Positions 8,980 through 19,166 of a DNA stretch of 64,000 nucleotides are shown piece after piece. Source of the DNA: Legionella santicrucis (GTDB taxonomy: Bacteria; Pseudomonadota; Gammaproteobacteria; Legionellales; Legionellaceae); the NCBI RefSeq assembly GCF_001468135.1, contig NZ_LNYU01000024.1, positions 344,110 through 408,109 of the forward strand, given 5' to 3'. A program made the position numbers and the translations under genes. Within the stretch, counting starts at the first letter, position 1. Every line of letters starts with the position of its first letter. The notes under the pieces were generated by a model. The model had not been told where the DNA came from. It made no database searches and worked only from the letters and a program-made list of their open reading frames with translations.

Positions 8980-10788
8980 TCAGTTAATCCGCATTTGGTT
9001 ATATTCTTCCTCAGTTTTCTCCACTTCATTTATTTCCTCTTGAATTTTTTCCTTATAATTTGTAAATTTCTCATTAAGTGTATCTTTACCAACCAGCTTC
9101 TCTTTATCAGCGTGAAGTTCATCATGTAAATAACGAGTAAATGAGTTCGCATTAATACCTGAAGTATTAACTATTTCATGCGTTGCTTTTAATATTTCGA
9201 CCATAGGCTTGTCCTGCTCAATCATTTTTATTAATTTGTCCGCTTGGTCCCTTCCATAAGAACCATAAGACAAATTAGTGAGTCGCCAGCCTGAAGCGTT
9301 TACGCTAGACCATTGTAAGTATTTTTCTGCAGCTGTTTTTACTTTCTCTATGGTTTTGCCGATTTTTTCCTTTTCTGTAAATATTTCTTCAATTTTTAGT
9401 CTTTTCTCGTTAATCTTTTGTTGAAGTACAATTTTATCTTCTTCCTTAACCAAGGTATTTTTCTGATTCTCAAGCTTTCTTAATTCTTCGAGTAGATCCT
9501 TCTTGCATTCTTTGACCTCTGTCATTGTTTTAGATTTTGCTATTTGTTCAGGTTTGATGGCATTACATTTTTTAGTCAAAAACTCAAAAGCTTGTTTTTC
9601 TCTTATTGCAAATGCAGATTCAATTTGTATTCTTGCCTCATCAATCTTTTGTTGAAATTTTTCTTTGAATTCGTTATTAGGGAGGGTACCTTTTTTATTC
9701 TCAAGTTTTTTTAACTCTTCCAGTGAGTTGATTGTGAGCTGAATGATTTCTGGGAAGTTGGTAGATGTTCTGATTTGCTCGAGCTTAATAGCATCATTTA
9801 ATTCTTGATTTAACTTCACAAAGGGATGAAAACCAGTACCCACGATTGCGAGAGCTACTTCTCTTTGTTGTCTTGCTTCTTCTGCTAATTTAGCCAATGC
9901 ACTTTCATAATTAATTTTATCTGCTCCTGTCAAATTTCTAATCACTTGTTGAATTTCATTATCTGTGCCCTTTTTTAATTGTTCCTCCTCTACTTTTTTT
10001 AATATTTTTTCTTCAGCTTCAGATAATCCTGGTCCAGGTACTTTTTTTAGTGCTTCGTTTACCAGTTTAACGGTTTCTATGGCCATTAATACTTGTGGCG
10101 TATTGGCTATTGAATCGGGAAAAGGCTTTTCTTTATTCTCAGACCCAGAAGCTATGGCGATTAGTTGACCATAGGTGTACCCATCTACTTTAACTCGCCC
10201 GATCTCATTTCCCCTAAATGGACTTCCTTCACATCCAGGTTGAAACGATTGACCCTCCATACCTACCTCATCTACGACGGCGATACCGCCACGATTAATG
10301 AAAGTATCATACGATCTATTATTTGTATGGTCTTCGATCCACATATGCTCCGGAACTATATCATCATGTCGGAAACCTCCACAAAGGAACATCTTATCCA
10401 CAGGTAATACAGTCTCGTATGTTTTAAGTTTAAGAATTTCCCCCATGTTGAACATACGTTCTTGACGTATCTCTTCTGGTGTTGGATTTGGAAACGGCTT
10501 TTCGATATATTGGGGATCTAGTTGCTTTTTTCGCCTCTCGGCCAACTCAAATCTATCCTGTTGCTCCATGCGTTCCATTAATTTATCGGTGCCTATATTT
10601 GCATACTGTGTGTTCACTGTAGCTCTTGTCTCCCAACTAGGTGAACTAACTACGGCAAATACGTGACAGGACTGCCCCGTATCAACTCTTGGACGAGTTT
10701 GATTATACCGATTTAATACAACTAAAGGAGAGGAGTGTTCTTGAAACAGGGCATTGTACGTTGGGGTTGTTCTATCTGATTTAGGCAT
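8980..10788 (-). CDS. Large coiled-coil protein, candidate secreted effector
   Basis: I do not recognise a family for this 602-residue soluble protein. The first 220 residues are mixed and globular, with GG and HD pairs (LCGGFRHDDIVPEHMW). The rest (about 230-600) is helical and rich in Lys, Glu and Gln with internal similarity between about 320-400 and 405-480 (both alternate EQI, LEELKKLENQK and QQKINE-type segments). The C-terminus (EEINEVEKTEEEYNQMRIN) is the glutamate-rich kind seen in many Dot/Icm substrates. A GAGG ribosome-binding site precedes ATG 10788. The effector call is inference from composition and genus. Confidence 0.6.
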   Translation of the reverse strand: MPKSDRTTPTYNALFQEHSSPLVVLNRYNQTRPRVDTGQSCHVFAVVSSPSWETRATVNTQYANIGTDKLMERMEQQDRFELAERRKKQLDPQYIEKPFPNPTPEEIRQERMFNMGEILKLKTYETVLPVDKMFLCGGFRHDDIVPEHMWIEDHTNNRSYDTFINRGGIAVVDEVGMEGQSFQPGCEGSPFRGNEIGRVKVDGYTYGQLIAIASGSENKEKPFPDSIANTPQVLMAIETVKLVNEALKKVPGPGLSEAEEKILKKVEEEQLKKGTDNEIQQVIRNLTGADKINYESALAKLAEEARQQREVALAIVGTGFHPFVKLNQELNDAIKLEQIRTSTNFPEIIQLTINSLEELKKLENKKGTLPNNEFKEKFQQKIDEARIQIESAFAIREKQAFEFLTKKCNAIKPEQIAKSKTMTEVKECKKDLLEELRKLENQKNTLVKEEDKIVLQQKINEKRLKIEEIFTEKEKIGKTIEKVKTAAEKYLQWSSVNASGWRLTNLSYGSYGRDQADKLIKMIEQDKPMVEILKATHEIVNTSGINANSFTRYLHDELHADKEKLVGKDTLNEKFTNYKEKIQEEINEVEKTEEEYNQMRIN

Positions 10789-10945
10789 GATTAGACCTCT
10801 GTGATGAATTTAACAACTATTTTTTTAATTATAGATACATATTTATTTTTTTTTGATGCATGAATAAAAAATTTGTAAAATATTGAATTGAGTCAAAACT
10901 TAAAATAACCAAAAATCTTCAATGCGCCTTTAGATTAGCTGAGTA

Positions 10946-12651
10946 TCAATCAATTTTGAGTTCCTGTAGTCCATACCGATCTAATATGTGTTGACTAATA
11001 CTTTGAGCTAATTCCACTTCACTGACAAAATAGGTTCCTTTAATTTCTTGATTTAACAACATTGTTTCTTCTTCATTTTGTGCTCGAATGACTAGTTCAA
11101 TTCTGGGATTTAATTGTTGAGCTTCCTTTAACGTCTGCCTGATATCAAAAACATCAAAAGTCGTTACAATGAGCATCCCTGCTTGCGCGATATGGGCTTG
11201 AATCAGTACTGAAGGATCAGTACTATTTCCAACTACTGCAGTTATTTTTTGGATTCTCAATTGCTCTATAAGTTCACGATTTTGATCAATGACTACATAG
11301 TGTATATTATGATTGGTTAATATTGTTCCAATAAGTTTTCCAAGCTGGTTATATCCAACCAGCACCACATGCCCCGACAGATATTTTTCATCGTCAGTAG
11401 TTGATAGCTCCATTAACGGATCTTCAGCGTGTTCAAAATTACGAGCCCAGGACGATTTTGCATATATCCATGTTTGTAATGGTTTGACTGCTCTAAATAA
11501 GAAGGGATTTAGGGCAATAGAAATTAAAGCGCCGGCAAGAATTAAGTCTTGTCCCTCTATGGATAATAATTTTAGTTGTACTCCATAGGCAGAAAGAATA
11601 AATGAAAACTCTCCTATTTGCGCTAAGCTTGCTGCAACCGTCAGGGCGGTATTTAATGGATAACGAAAAACTAATACCAACAAAGCTGCGGAGATAGATT
11701 TTCCAATAATAATAATGCTCACTATAATAAGTACGCGTAATGGCTCTTCAATAAAGATATATGGATTAAATAACATCCCCACCGACACAAAAAATAAAAC
11801 GGCAAAAGCATCCCGTAATGGAAGAGATTCTTCTGCAGCACGGCGACTAAATTTAGACTCTTGAATAATCATTCCTGAAAAAAATGCACCCAAGGATAAT
11901 GAGAGTCCAAACAATTTTGACGCTCCAAAAGCAATACTAACTGCAGCGGCTATGACACATAAAGTAAAGAGTTCTCTTGAGCCTGTGCGTGCAATTTGCC
12001 AAAGCAATTTAGGGAGTATCCAACGGCCAATCAGCAGCATGACAACAATAAAAGATGAGATTTTAAATAGCGCACTTCCTAAGATAAGCCATAAATTGTT
12101 ATTTTCGCTTCCTGTAGCTGTGTTATCGAACCAATATGTCATGAGTGGTAAAAATAAAAGTGCAATAATCATGGCAATATCTTCAACAATTAACCACCCA
12201 ACCGCAATTTGCCCATTAATAGAATGTACTATTTTTTGAGCTTCCAATGCTCTTATTAATACCACAGTACTGGCAACAGATAATGCAAGGCCAAAACTAT
12301 TGAACCCATTAAATTCCAGCCCCATTAGGTAGCAACGCATGCCCCTAGAAAGGTTGTCACAATAATCTGGAGTAAGGCTCCAGGCAAAGCAATTTTTCGG
12401 GTTTCAAGCAAGTTATCTACTGAAAAATGAAGGCCAACACCAAACATTAATAAGATTATGCCTATTTCAGCAAGTTCTGCGGCAATGTGTGGATTTGCTA
12501 CCAAGCCAGGGGTAAATGGACCAATTATTATACCTGCTAATAAGTATCCTACTAATGCTGGAAGTTTAAGTTTTATGGCAATGAGTCCCATTACCAACGC
12601 TAAACCAAGAGCTGTTGCAAGAGTCGTAACTAAAGGTAAACTATGGTTCAT
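10946..12651 (-). pseudogene. CPA2 K+/H+ antiporter (YbaL/KefB-like), split by a frameshift
   Basis: Two frames together encode one CPA2 monovalent cation:proton antiporter with a C-terminal TrkA-N domain, closest in pattern to E. coli YbaL. The first frame (12325-12651, 108 aa) holds PALVGYLLAGIIIGPFTPG and AELAEIGIILLMFGVGLHFS and stops at TAA 12327-12325. The second (from ATG 12325 or 12340 to 10946) resumes at FGLALSVASTVVLIRALE, continues through the remaining membrane helices and ends in a Rossmann domain (HVVLVGYNQLGKLIG). Adding one T in ACCTAATG rejoins the frames. Stop and start overlap as TAATG, so reinitiation is possible. Decay or sequence error are the alternatives. Confidence 0.85.
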
Positions 12652-12822
12652 CTATAAAGTGTTCCCTTTTAAGTGACAGTTTATATTTTTTCCACATTTT
12701 TGAATTATAGGCACAGTTTTTATATGGATGCTTATATTTCTTACAGTTAAGTAAGAAAAATAGAGCAAGTGAGTGTTTAAGTTTCAGATCATGGAACGAT
12801 TTAATAAATACGTCCTAGGTAA

Positions 12823-13115
12823 ATTTATTATTTTCTTATCTATTTTCGATACAGCATAACTTTCAAATACGGCCAACAAACGGAGCAACAAAAGGGAGTT
12901 TTTGAAAGAAAAATTAACGTATTTAAAAATCAGTATCATATGACTACCGATACAAGTGAAAATCTTAATCTCAGTTTTTTAGAGATAAACCTGAAGAAGT
13001 AAAAAAGGCATTTTGAAGTGCAAACTAAATTGAATGAAGGATTGTATTTTGCAAAAGGGAGGCAACCACAAATCTTCCTGAATTAGAAGAAACGACTCCT
13101 GCTCTAGGAATGTAG
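12823..13115 (+). pseudogene. Multiply frameshifted remnant of an unknown gene
   Basis: The 577 bases between the antiporter and the LuxR gene hold no intact gene, but the + strand reads as coding in pieces. One frame gives KYGQQTEQQKGVFERKIN and then HMTTDTSENLNLSFLE (stop at 13000). A second gives RDKPEEVKKAF (12981-13013), a third EVQTKLNEGLYFAK (13015-13056), and then REATTNLPELEETTPALGM to the TAG at 13113-13115. Read in order these make one plausible C-terminal protein segment broken by at least three indels. I cannot name the parent family. Confidence 0.5.
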
Positions 13116-13228
13116 TTTCTCATTCCAGTTAGAGGCTGGTATTAAATGAGTGCATTCCCCGCTTTTACTTAGATAAAGTTGTCCTGTTGATGATAAATTA
13201 TCACCAACATCATTAGATCTATTGTTTG

Positions 13229-13915
13229 TTACAATTGGTTGCGAATAAGAGGTATCTGTAATGCAGCGGCAATTAACTCTGCTCGATTATGGCAGTGGAG
13301 TTTATTTTTAGCGGCATTAAGATGATCTTCAACTGTTCTTGGGGACAAATTTAATTGTTGACCAATTTGTTTGATGGTCATTCCTTTGACTAAATAATAG
13401 AGGCAATCTATTTGTTTTGCGGTGAGTTGATTGTTTAAGTTTCGAATAGGTAACTGCGCATTTTCAATAATGTTGGGCGTCATAAATGGAATAGTCTCTT
13501 GTAAAGCGGTAAGCAATGAAATATCACTATCAATTTGAAAAGAGATTCCTACGATGCCTATAAGCTTTCCATCTCGCGTGCGTAAGGGTGCTTTACGACT
13601 CAGGTAGTAGAGTGGACCACTATCGAGTTGGACTGGTTCAATGAATGTTTTCACTTTGTTTTGTTCGATAATCTGTGCATCATTCCTCATCAGTACGGGG
13701 GCTTGCTCTCTCCACATCAAGTCAGTGTCTATTTTTCCTTTTACATCATCTATTTGCATTTTAATAGCAGAGGACATGTTATGGTTGCAGTCCAAATAGA
13801 GTCCTGTTTTATCTTTTACATATACATTTGCTAACGTAGTATCCAAAATGTCATCTACATTAGTAGTTACAGCATCGTCTGTACACATAAAGCGAGCAAG
13901 ATTGCGAGTGATCAT
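13229..13915 (-). CDS. LuxR-family transcriptional regulator with PAS-like sensor
   Basis: 228 residues. The C-terminal 60 residues are a LuxR/GerE helix-turn-helix: LTAKQIDCLYYLVKGMTIKQIG, LNLSPRTVEDHLN and KLHCHNRAELI. The N-terminal 140 residues resemble a PAS domain (VYVKDKTGLYLDCNHNM and RDGKLIGIVGISFQIDSD). It is probably a cytoplasmic DNA-binding regulator responding to a small ligand or redox cue. GAGGT lies four bases before the ATG. Legionella carries several such PAS-LuxR proteins, so no specific assignment is made. No target operator is visible. Confidence 0.85.
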   Translation of the reverse strand: MITRNLARFMCTDDAVTTNVDDILDTTLANVYVKDKTGLYLDCNHNMSSAIKMQIDDVKGKIDTDLMWREQAPVLMRNDAQIIEQNKVKTFIEPVQLDSGPLYYLSRKAPLRTRDGKLIGIVGISFQIDSDISLLTALQETIPFMTPNIIENAQLPIRNLNNQLTAKQIDCLYYLVKGMTIKQIGQQLNLSPRTVEDHLNAAKNKLHCHNRAELIAAALQIPLIRNQL

Positions 13916-13987
13916 ACTACCTCGACAATAAAGAGTAGCTTTTTATTATAAAGCAATGATTAAATTATGTACATAAATTTACTGATA

Positions 13988-14368
13988 TTAAAGCAAACTT
14001 ACTCGCGATTGCTCAAAATTATTGACGATCACAGACAAAGTACTTCCTAAACTCCACATACAGCTAAGACAGATAAATGAAAATGCGATCTGAGTAATTG
14101 ACATATTACTGAAATAAAATATTTGCAGGAACACTGAAAAACAGGTTAAAACCACGCCAAATAAAGTGATATACAAGAGTCCTAAGCGCCCAATTGGTTT
14201 TCCTACAAAAAAGGCCAATAAAATAATGTATATTGGAATAGCCACTAGGATGATATCAGACTTATGCGTGATAAGAGTTAAATTGACTGTGGCGAAATCT
14301 AAGCAGCGTCCTAAAAACAACAAGAAAACTCCCATAAAAACATACCATTTAATTTGAGATTCATGCAT
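13988..14368 (-). CDS. Small integral membrane protein, possibly a transporter fragment
   Basis: 126 residues forming about four hydrophobic helices (WYVFMGVFLLFLGRCLDF, IILVAIPIYIILLAFFVG, LGLLYITLFGVVLTCFSVF, IAFSFICLSCMWSLGS). The loop GKPIGRLGLLY between helices 2 and 3 resembles the conserved MFS loop 2-3 (GxxxDRxGRR), which suggests the N-terminal part of an MFS-like carrier, but the acidic residue is missing and no continuation follows. It could be a truncated transporter or a lineage-specific small membrane protein. Confidence 0.5.
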   Translation of the reverse strand: MHESQIKWYVFMGVFLLFLGRCLDFATVNLTLITHKSDIILVAIPIYIILLAFFVGKPIGRLGLLYITLFGVVLTCFSVFLQIFYFSNMSITQIAFSFICLSCMWSLGSTLSVIVNNFEQSRVSLL

Positions 14369-14545
14369 GTGGTCAGTTTTTAAAATTTGTTACAGCATTT
14401 TTATTATTTTGCAAATAATTCACAATTTTTGATACCGTATTAATCACGGTGTGTGTTTGTTTTTGCAATTAAAAGCAGTACCTTTATAAAAAAACGTGTC
14501 CCATTAAACCATCACATTGAAAAAGATGAAGGGCTGCAAAATTAT

Positions 14546-16261
14546 TCAGTTTAACCATGTGGCATTTTTTAAAATATAAAGCATGACTTCAAGAGGCTGA
14601 TTATTTTGTTTTCGTGCTGGAATTTTTTCCTGTTTTATCAACTGAAAGTCATGTTGCTCCGCTAACTGACTAATATAATCCGGATGATGACTAAAGCGTG
14701 CGCTTGTTTCGAGATGCCAAGGAGTTGATGTACTGATTTCTGCAGTAAAAATAAAATAACCCTGGCGTTTTAAGTGTAAATGAATGGAATGAAATAAGGT
14801 ATCAAGTTCACCAAAATAGGGGAGAACATCAGCAGCCACAATTAAATCATAAGAGTTTTTGTTTTGCAGAAGAAATTGATTTATTTCTGACTCGAATAAA
14901 TTGTCATAAATTTCTTTTTCTTTAGCCTGAGCCAACATTTTTGCTGCAATATCGACACCAACTAAATATTTACTCACTTCGCGAAGCACAACACCAGTTA
15001 ATCCAGTCCCGCAACCAAGGTCTAAAGTATGAGTATTGATTGATAATTCCAATTGATGGATTATGCGAGCAATATGTTGAGGTATGGAGTAATGCAATGT
15101 GCCTTTCATATGTTGATCATAATAAAGCGCATAATTATTAAATAAGTTATGCGCATATTCAGGGGTAGTTTGTGCCTGTTCATTCCCTTTAAGGGCGTGG
15201 AGCATATGGGCGCTAATTGTATCTTTAGGATTAATTTCTAGAGCGCGCTCTAAATATTCTTGTGCTTTTTCTTTCTGATCCATTTTAATATAAATTGCGG
15301 CCAAGTTATTTAAAGTAGATGCATGCTTGCTTTCTAACTGAGTAATATGCTCAAAATGAAGAATTGCTTCATTCAAATGTCCTAAGGCCATTTGAGCCAC
15401 ACCCGAATTATATAAATATTCGAGATTATCAGGATCCTTTTGCAATAAAACATCATAATGCATTAGAGCATTTTCAAACCGGTCGTGATGCATAAATGTT
15501 GCTGCCAGATTATTACGCGCTTCGGTATTGTCATTGTCTAGAGCTAATGCTCTACTGAAAAAATCGACTGCTAATTGATTTTGGTGTCTTTTTAATGCAA
15601 TTACGCCTAAATTTGAAAGTGCCTCTATTTGTTTATCATCCTGTTTCAAAACATTTTGAAAAGCATTTTCGGCTTCAGACAGAGCATTTTTTTCTAAATG
15701 CAGGACTCCTAAATAGAAAAGAGCTTCTGTATGTAACGGATTTAAAGAGATAACATTCTTGAATTGAGTTTTTGCTGCTTCTAATTGATTATTTTGGAGC
15801 AATAATAAACCTAAATTAAAGTGTGCGGCACTAAAATCGGGTTCAGCATGAACCGCTTTAGTATAGTGAAATAATGCTTTTGAATAGTTATTTTGCATTG
15901 CATAAACTGTTGCCAGATTATTGTGAGCTTGCGCATACTCTGGATCGAGTTGGATTGCACGCTGATAATATTCAATTGCCTTATCCAATAGATGTGTTTT
16001 TTTATAGGCATTCGCTAGATTATTAAGCAAGCTGACATCATTGGGGTTGATTGCAAAGGCTTGTAATAAGTAGAGAATGGCATTATCCATGTCACTTAAC
16101 TGAGCATAAATAAGCCCTAAAAAATGTAAGCTATTCAGATGGTTAGGTTCTTGAGCTAATATTTGCTCATAAAGGCTGATGGCTTGGGGGAGTTGTCCTT
16201 CATATTGGAGTTTGTATGCTTGCGCAAAAAGTGTTTCTGTATTCATGTGTTCACGCCCCAT
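14546..16261 (-). CDS. TPR-repeat protein fused to a SAM-dependent methyltransferase
   Basis: 571 residues. Residues 1-340 are about ten tetratricopeptide repeats (LNNLANAYKKTHLLDKAIEYYQRA is typical), and residues 375-560 form a class I methyltransferase with the SAM loop LDLGCGTGLTG near residue 412 and LIVAADVLPYFGEL. This architecture is known from predicted protein methyltransferases in proteobacteria; the TPR array probably recruits the substrate, which is unknown. The start is uncertain: ATG 16261 and ATG 16246 (MNTETLF) are both open and neither has a clear ribosome-binding site. rdgB lies about 150 bases upstream on the same strand. Confidence 0.88.
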   Translation of the reverse strand: MGREHMNTETLFAQAYKLQYEGQLPQAISLYEQILAQEPNHLNSLHFLGLIYAQLSDMDNAILYLLQAFAINPNDVSLLNNLANAYKKTHLLDKAIEYYQRAIQLDPEYAQAHNNLATVYAMQNNYSKALFHYTKAVHAEPDFSAAHFNLGLLLLQNNQLEAAKTQFKNVISLNPLHTEALFYLGVLHLEKNALSEAENAFQNVLKQDDKQIEALSNLGVIALKRHQNQLAVDFFSRALALDNDNTEARNNLAATFMHHDRFENALMHYDVLLQKDPDNLEYLYNSGVAQMALGHLNEAILHFEHITQLESKHASTLNNLAAIYIKMDQKEKAQEYLERALEINPKDTISAHMLHALKGNEQAQTTPEYAHNLFNNYALYYDQHMKGTLHYSIPQHIARIIHQLELSINTHTLDLGCGTGLTGVVLREVSKYLVGVDIAAKMLAQAKEKEIYDNLFESEINQFLLQNKNSYDLIVAADVLPYFGELDTLFHSIHLHLKRQGYFIFTAEISTSTPWHLETSARFSHHPDYISQLAEQHDFQLIKQEKIPARKQNNQPLEVMLYILKNATWLN

Positions 16262-16411
16262 TCACTGAAAGGTTTGTATGCGCACATCTTGCGTGAAAAC
16301 AATCTCGGAAATCTTTTACGTTGATTTTAATCAGCATTATTTTTCACGAACCTGAGCTAAATTAACCTTCCATCAAGATTTAAATATACCCTCTGAACAG
16401 ATACGTGTTCA

Positions 16412-16999
16412 TTATAAATTTTGAATATAGTTACGCAATTGTTTCAAAGCTTGTGCACGATGACTGATATTATTTTTAAGTTTAGCAGGTAATTGCGCCA
16501 TCGTGCATTGATATTCAGGAAGATAAAATATGGGATCATAACCAAAACCACCTTCACCAACCGGCATTTTATGAATAAATCCCTTACAAATTCCAGTTGC
16601 GATGATTGGTGTAGGATCTTTTGCATGTTGGACTAAAGCAATCGCACAATAAAACCATGCTTCTCGCTGTTCATTAGTTAGATAAATCATGTTTTCTAAT
16701 AAAAGATTGATGTTTTCAACATCGGTTGCATGGCTGCCGGCATAGCGAGCAGAATAAATGCCAGGAGCCCCATCTAAAGCGGGTACTACTAAACCTGAAT
16801 CATCAGCTAAAGCAGGTTCGCTTGCGTGCAAACTAGCATGACGCGCTTTGATTAGGGCATTTTCTATGAAGCTTAAGCCGTTTTCTACTGCATCTGAAAT
16901 TCCTAAAGTGGTTTGAGGAATACATTCAATAGGATCTAGTAAAGTATTTAACTCTTTAATTTTACCGGGGTTACTTGTAGCAAGAACAATTTTTTTCAT
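16412..16999 (-). CDS. rdgB: RdgB/HAM1, dITP/XTP pyrophosphatase
   Basis: Hydrolyses non-canonical purine triphosphates (dITP, ITP, XTP) to monophosphates so that they are not built into nucleic acid. The 195 residues match the family length. Motifs: [11 protein letters not shown] at the N-terminus, the metal and substrate region [26 protein letters not shown], and [11 protein letters not shown] near residue 155. The remaining C-terminal helix has SHRAQAL. It precedes the TPR-methyltransferase gene on the same strand but is far enough away for a separate promoter. Confidence 0.96.
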   Translation of the reverse strand: MKKIVLATSNPGKIKELNTLLDPIECIPQTTLGISDAVENGLSFIENALIKARHASLHASEPALADDSGLVVPALDGAPGIYSARYAGSHATDVENINLLLENMIYLTNEQREAWFYCAIALVQHAKDPTPIIATGICKGFIHKMPVGEGGFGYDPIFYLPEYQCTMAQLPAKLKNNISHRAQALKQLRNYIQNL

Positions 17000-17307
17000 T
17001 ATTTTTGGCCGTAAAAGTATAAAGATATAGCTGAAAATGAAGGGGCGAGTCTTGAAAGACGAGTTGTCAACAGCCCTTACTAAAAAGTCAATTTTAACGT
17101 GCCTAAAAGAAAATAGAAATTAAATTTCTACGAATTTTTCTGGATCCATAATATTAGGGCTCTACCTGTAATTTACTCCAGCATTGATTTCCGATAATGT
17201 GCTATATTTACTTTTTTTGAACACAATTGTGAGCAAAAATTACTCTATCTTAATGGCTTTATTGCAGTTTATAGACTAAAATATTGATTTTATTGAGGAG
17301 CATGATG

Positions 17308-18201
17308 ATGCCTCTTAAACATCTGTTATTAGCTCTCTTAGTCGTTTTAATTTGGGGGGTAAATTTTCTCTTTGTTTCCTTTGGGCTGGAAGAAATTTCT
17401 CCTTTGTTGCTCTGTGCCTTGCGTTTTTTATTGTCGAGTGTTCCTGCTATATTTTTTGTTAAATTACCGAGTTCTTCCTTCAAAATGATTGCCTTATATG
17501 GTTTTATTATGTTTGCTTTACAATTTTCATTTCTATTTATTGGAATGAATGCAGGTATGCCAGCAGGAATGGCGTCTTTACTCATGCAATCCCAGGTTTT
17601 TTTCAGTATGTTTTTTGCAATAATTTTTTTGGGTGAGCAGCCGAATATAGCACAGATTATAGGTGCATTGGTTGCTTTTACTGGCATTGGTTTGGTAGCG
17701 ATGCATTTTGATAGTGATATGTCTGTAGTCGGATTTTTGTGTATTCTTGCAGCTGCTGCAACTTGGGGATTTGGTAATCTCATTACTAAAAAAATTAAAG
17801 GAAACAGTAATCATATGATGGCTACTATTGCATGGGGTAGTTTTCTTGCTTGTCTCCCTATGTTTCTTCTTTCTTGGATATTTGAAGGACCTTCCAGTTT
17901 TGCGTATACCTATGAAAATTTAAGTTGGCGTGGAACAGTTTCATTATTTTATATAGTCTTTGCTTCAACTTGGATTGGTTATGGGGTGTGGAATTGGTTA
18001 ATTGCTCGTTATCCAGTAGGTATGGTTGCGCCATTTACTTTGTTGGTTCCTATTGTGGCGATTTTAAGTTCTGTTGTGGTACTGGGAGAGCCATTTCAAC
18101 TTTGGAAGTTAGCTGCTGGATTGTTGGTTATAGGCGGTTTGTGTATTAGTACACTTGGAGCTCGTTTTTTTGTTCCTAAAGAGCAATCTGAAATAGCCTG
18201 A
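17308..18201 (+). CDS. EamA-family (DMT) inner-membrane transporter
   Basis: About 297 residues with ten hydrophobic helices in two EamA halves. The first half begins LLALLVVLIWGVNFLFVSFGL and the second LCILAAAATWGFGNLITKK; the signature tail LGEPFQLWKLAAGLLVIGG is present. Relatives export amino acids or metabolites (EamA, RhaT-like), but the substrate cannot be told. Three ATG codons follow GAGGAG at 17295-17300; ATG 17308 has the best spacing and gives MPLKH. The gene stands alone. Confidence 0.9.
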   Translation: MPLKHLLLALLVVLIWGVNFLFVSFGLEEISPLLLCALRFLLSSVPAIFFVKLPSSSFKMIALYGFIMFALQFSFLFIGMNAGMPAGMASLLMQSQVFFSMFFAIIFLGEQPNIAQIIGALVAFTGIGLVAMHFDSDMSVVGFLCILAAAATWGFGNLITKKIKGNSNHMMATIAWGSFLACLPMFLLSWIFEGPSSFAYTYENLSWRGTVSLFYIVFASTWIGYGVWNWLIARYPVGMVAPFTLLVPIVAILSSVVVLGEPFQLWKLAAGLLVIGGLCISTLGARFFVPKEQSEIA

Positions 18202-18284
18202 TTTTAAAAAGCCAATCTATCAGCTCTTTATAAAGCAGAAATGAGATATGATACGTATATATTGCAATAATTTGGTGATTCATC

Positions 18285-19103
18285 GTGATTGAATCGAAAA
18301 CCGTAGTGTTGTGCGCGGATGATTTTGGTTTGAATTCTGGAGTCTCAGAAGGAATTTTAAAATTAGTACGTAAAAAACGCCTATCAGCGGTAAGTTGTAT
18401 GACCAATATGCCTGATTTTGTTTCTTATGGACAACAATTACTTTCCTTAAAGAATCAGGTTAAGATTGGTTTGCATTTTAATCTAACTGAGGGAAACTTA
18501 ATCGTTCATCCGCAAAGAAAATGTTTTAATCTCAGCGAGTTATTGATTAAATCACATATGCATTCAGTGAGGTTATCTTTTATTGCCCAAGAGTTTTTAG
18601 CACAATTGGAACAATTTATAAAAATCATGCAGCGGTTACCTGATTTTATTGATGGTCATCAACATGTGCATCAATTTCCCGTGATTAGGAAAGTTATTTT
18701 AGATCTTTATGATCGACGATTAAAAGATAATGGAACCTCTATTCGTTCCGTATGGCCATCCATTAATTTGCCTCAATATCGATTAAAAGCAAAAGTGCTC
18801 CATTTAACTGGTGGTAAAGCTTTAGCTCATCAATTAATCAAATTCAAGATACCTCATAACAGTTACTTTTCAGGCATTTATGATTTTGCAGTACATGCGA
18901 ATTATCGAGATTTATTTAGAAAATGGCTGTGTTTTGCAAAGGAAAATACATTAATTATGTGCCATCCAGGGGAGGGAATAAATACTGCAGATACTATCGC
19001 TCTCGCCCGTTTCAAGGAACTGAATTATTTTTTAAGCGATGAGTTTTTAAGCGATTGCAATGAATATCACGTGCGCCTTGCATATCAATATCAAGAAGAT
19101 TAG
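18285..19103 (+). CDS. YdjC/ChbG-type carbohydrate deacetylase
   Basis: 272 residues of the YdjC family, metal-dependent N-deacetylases of acetylated sugars. Family signatures are clear: VVLCADDFGLNSGVSEGI (metal-binding Asp pair), VKIGLHFNLTEG, FIDGHQHVHQFPVI (metal histidines) and a late ECHPG-like MCHPGEG. Two roles are known in this family: chitobiose deacetylation (ChbG) and hopanoid-linked deacetylation (HpnK). No hopanoid or chitobiose genes lie nearby, so the substrate stays open. The start is GTG at 18285 and no strong ribosome-binding site is seen. Confidence 0.88.
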   Translation: MIESKTVVLCADDFGLNSGVSEGILKLVRKKRLSAVSCMTNMPDFVSYGQQLLSLKNQVKIGLHFNLTEGNLIVHPQRKCFNLSELLIKSHMHSVRLSFIAQEFLAQLEQFIKIMQRLPDFIDGHQHVHQFPVIRKVILDLYDRRLKDNGTSIRSVWPSINLPQYRLKAKVLHLTGGKALAHQLIKFKIPHNSYFSGIYDFAVHANYRDLFRKWLCFAKENTLIMCHPGEGINTADTIALARFKELNYFLSDEFLSDCNEYHVRLAYQYQED

Positions 19104-19166
19104 CTTCCATTTTTTTTATGTATTATCATTTTAGGTAGGTATCTGGATTAACGAAAGGAGACGTCC

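Noticed and set aside
17259..17783. Long minus-strand open frame inside the EamA gene
   Set aside because: It is antisense to a clear transporter and is low-complexity and basic in a way that mirrors hydrophobic codons.
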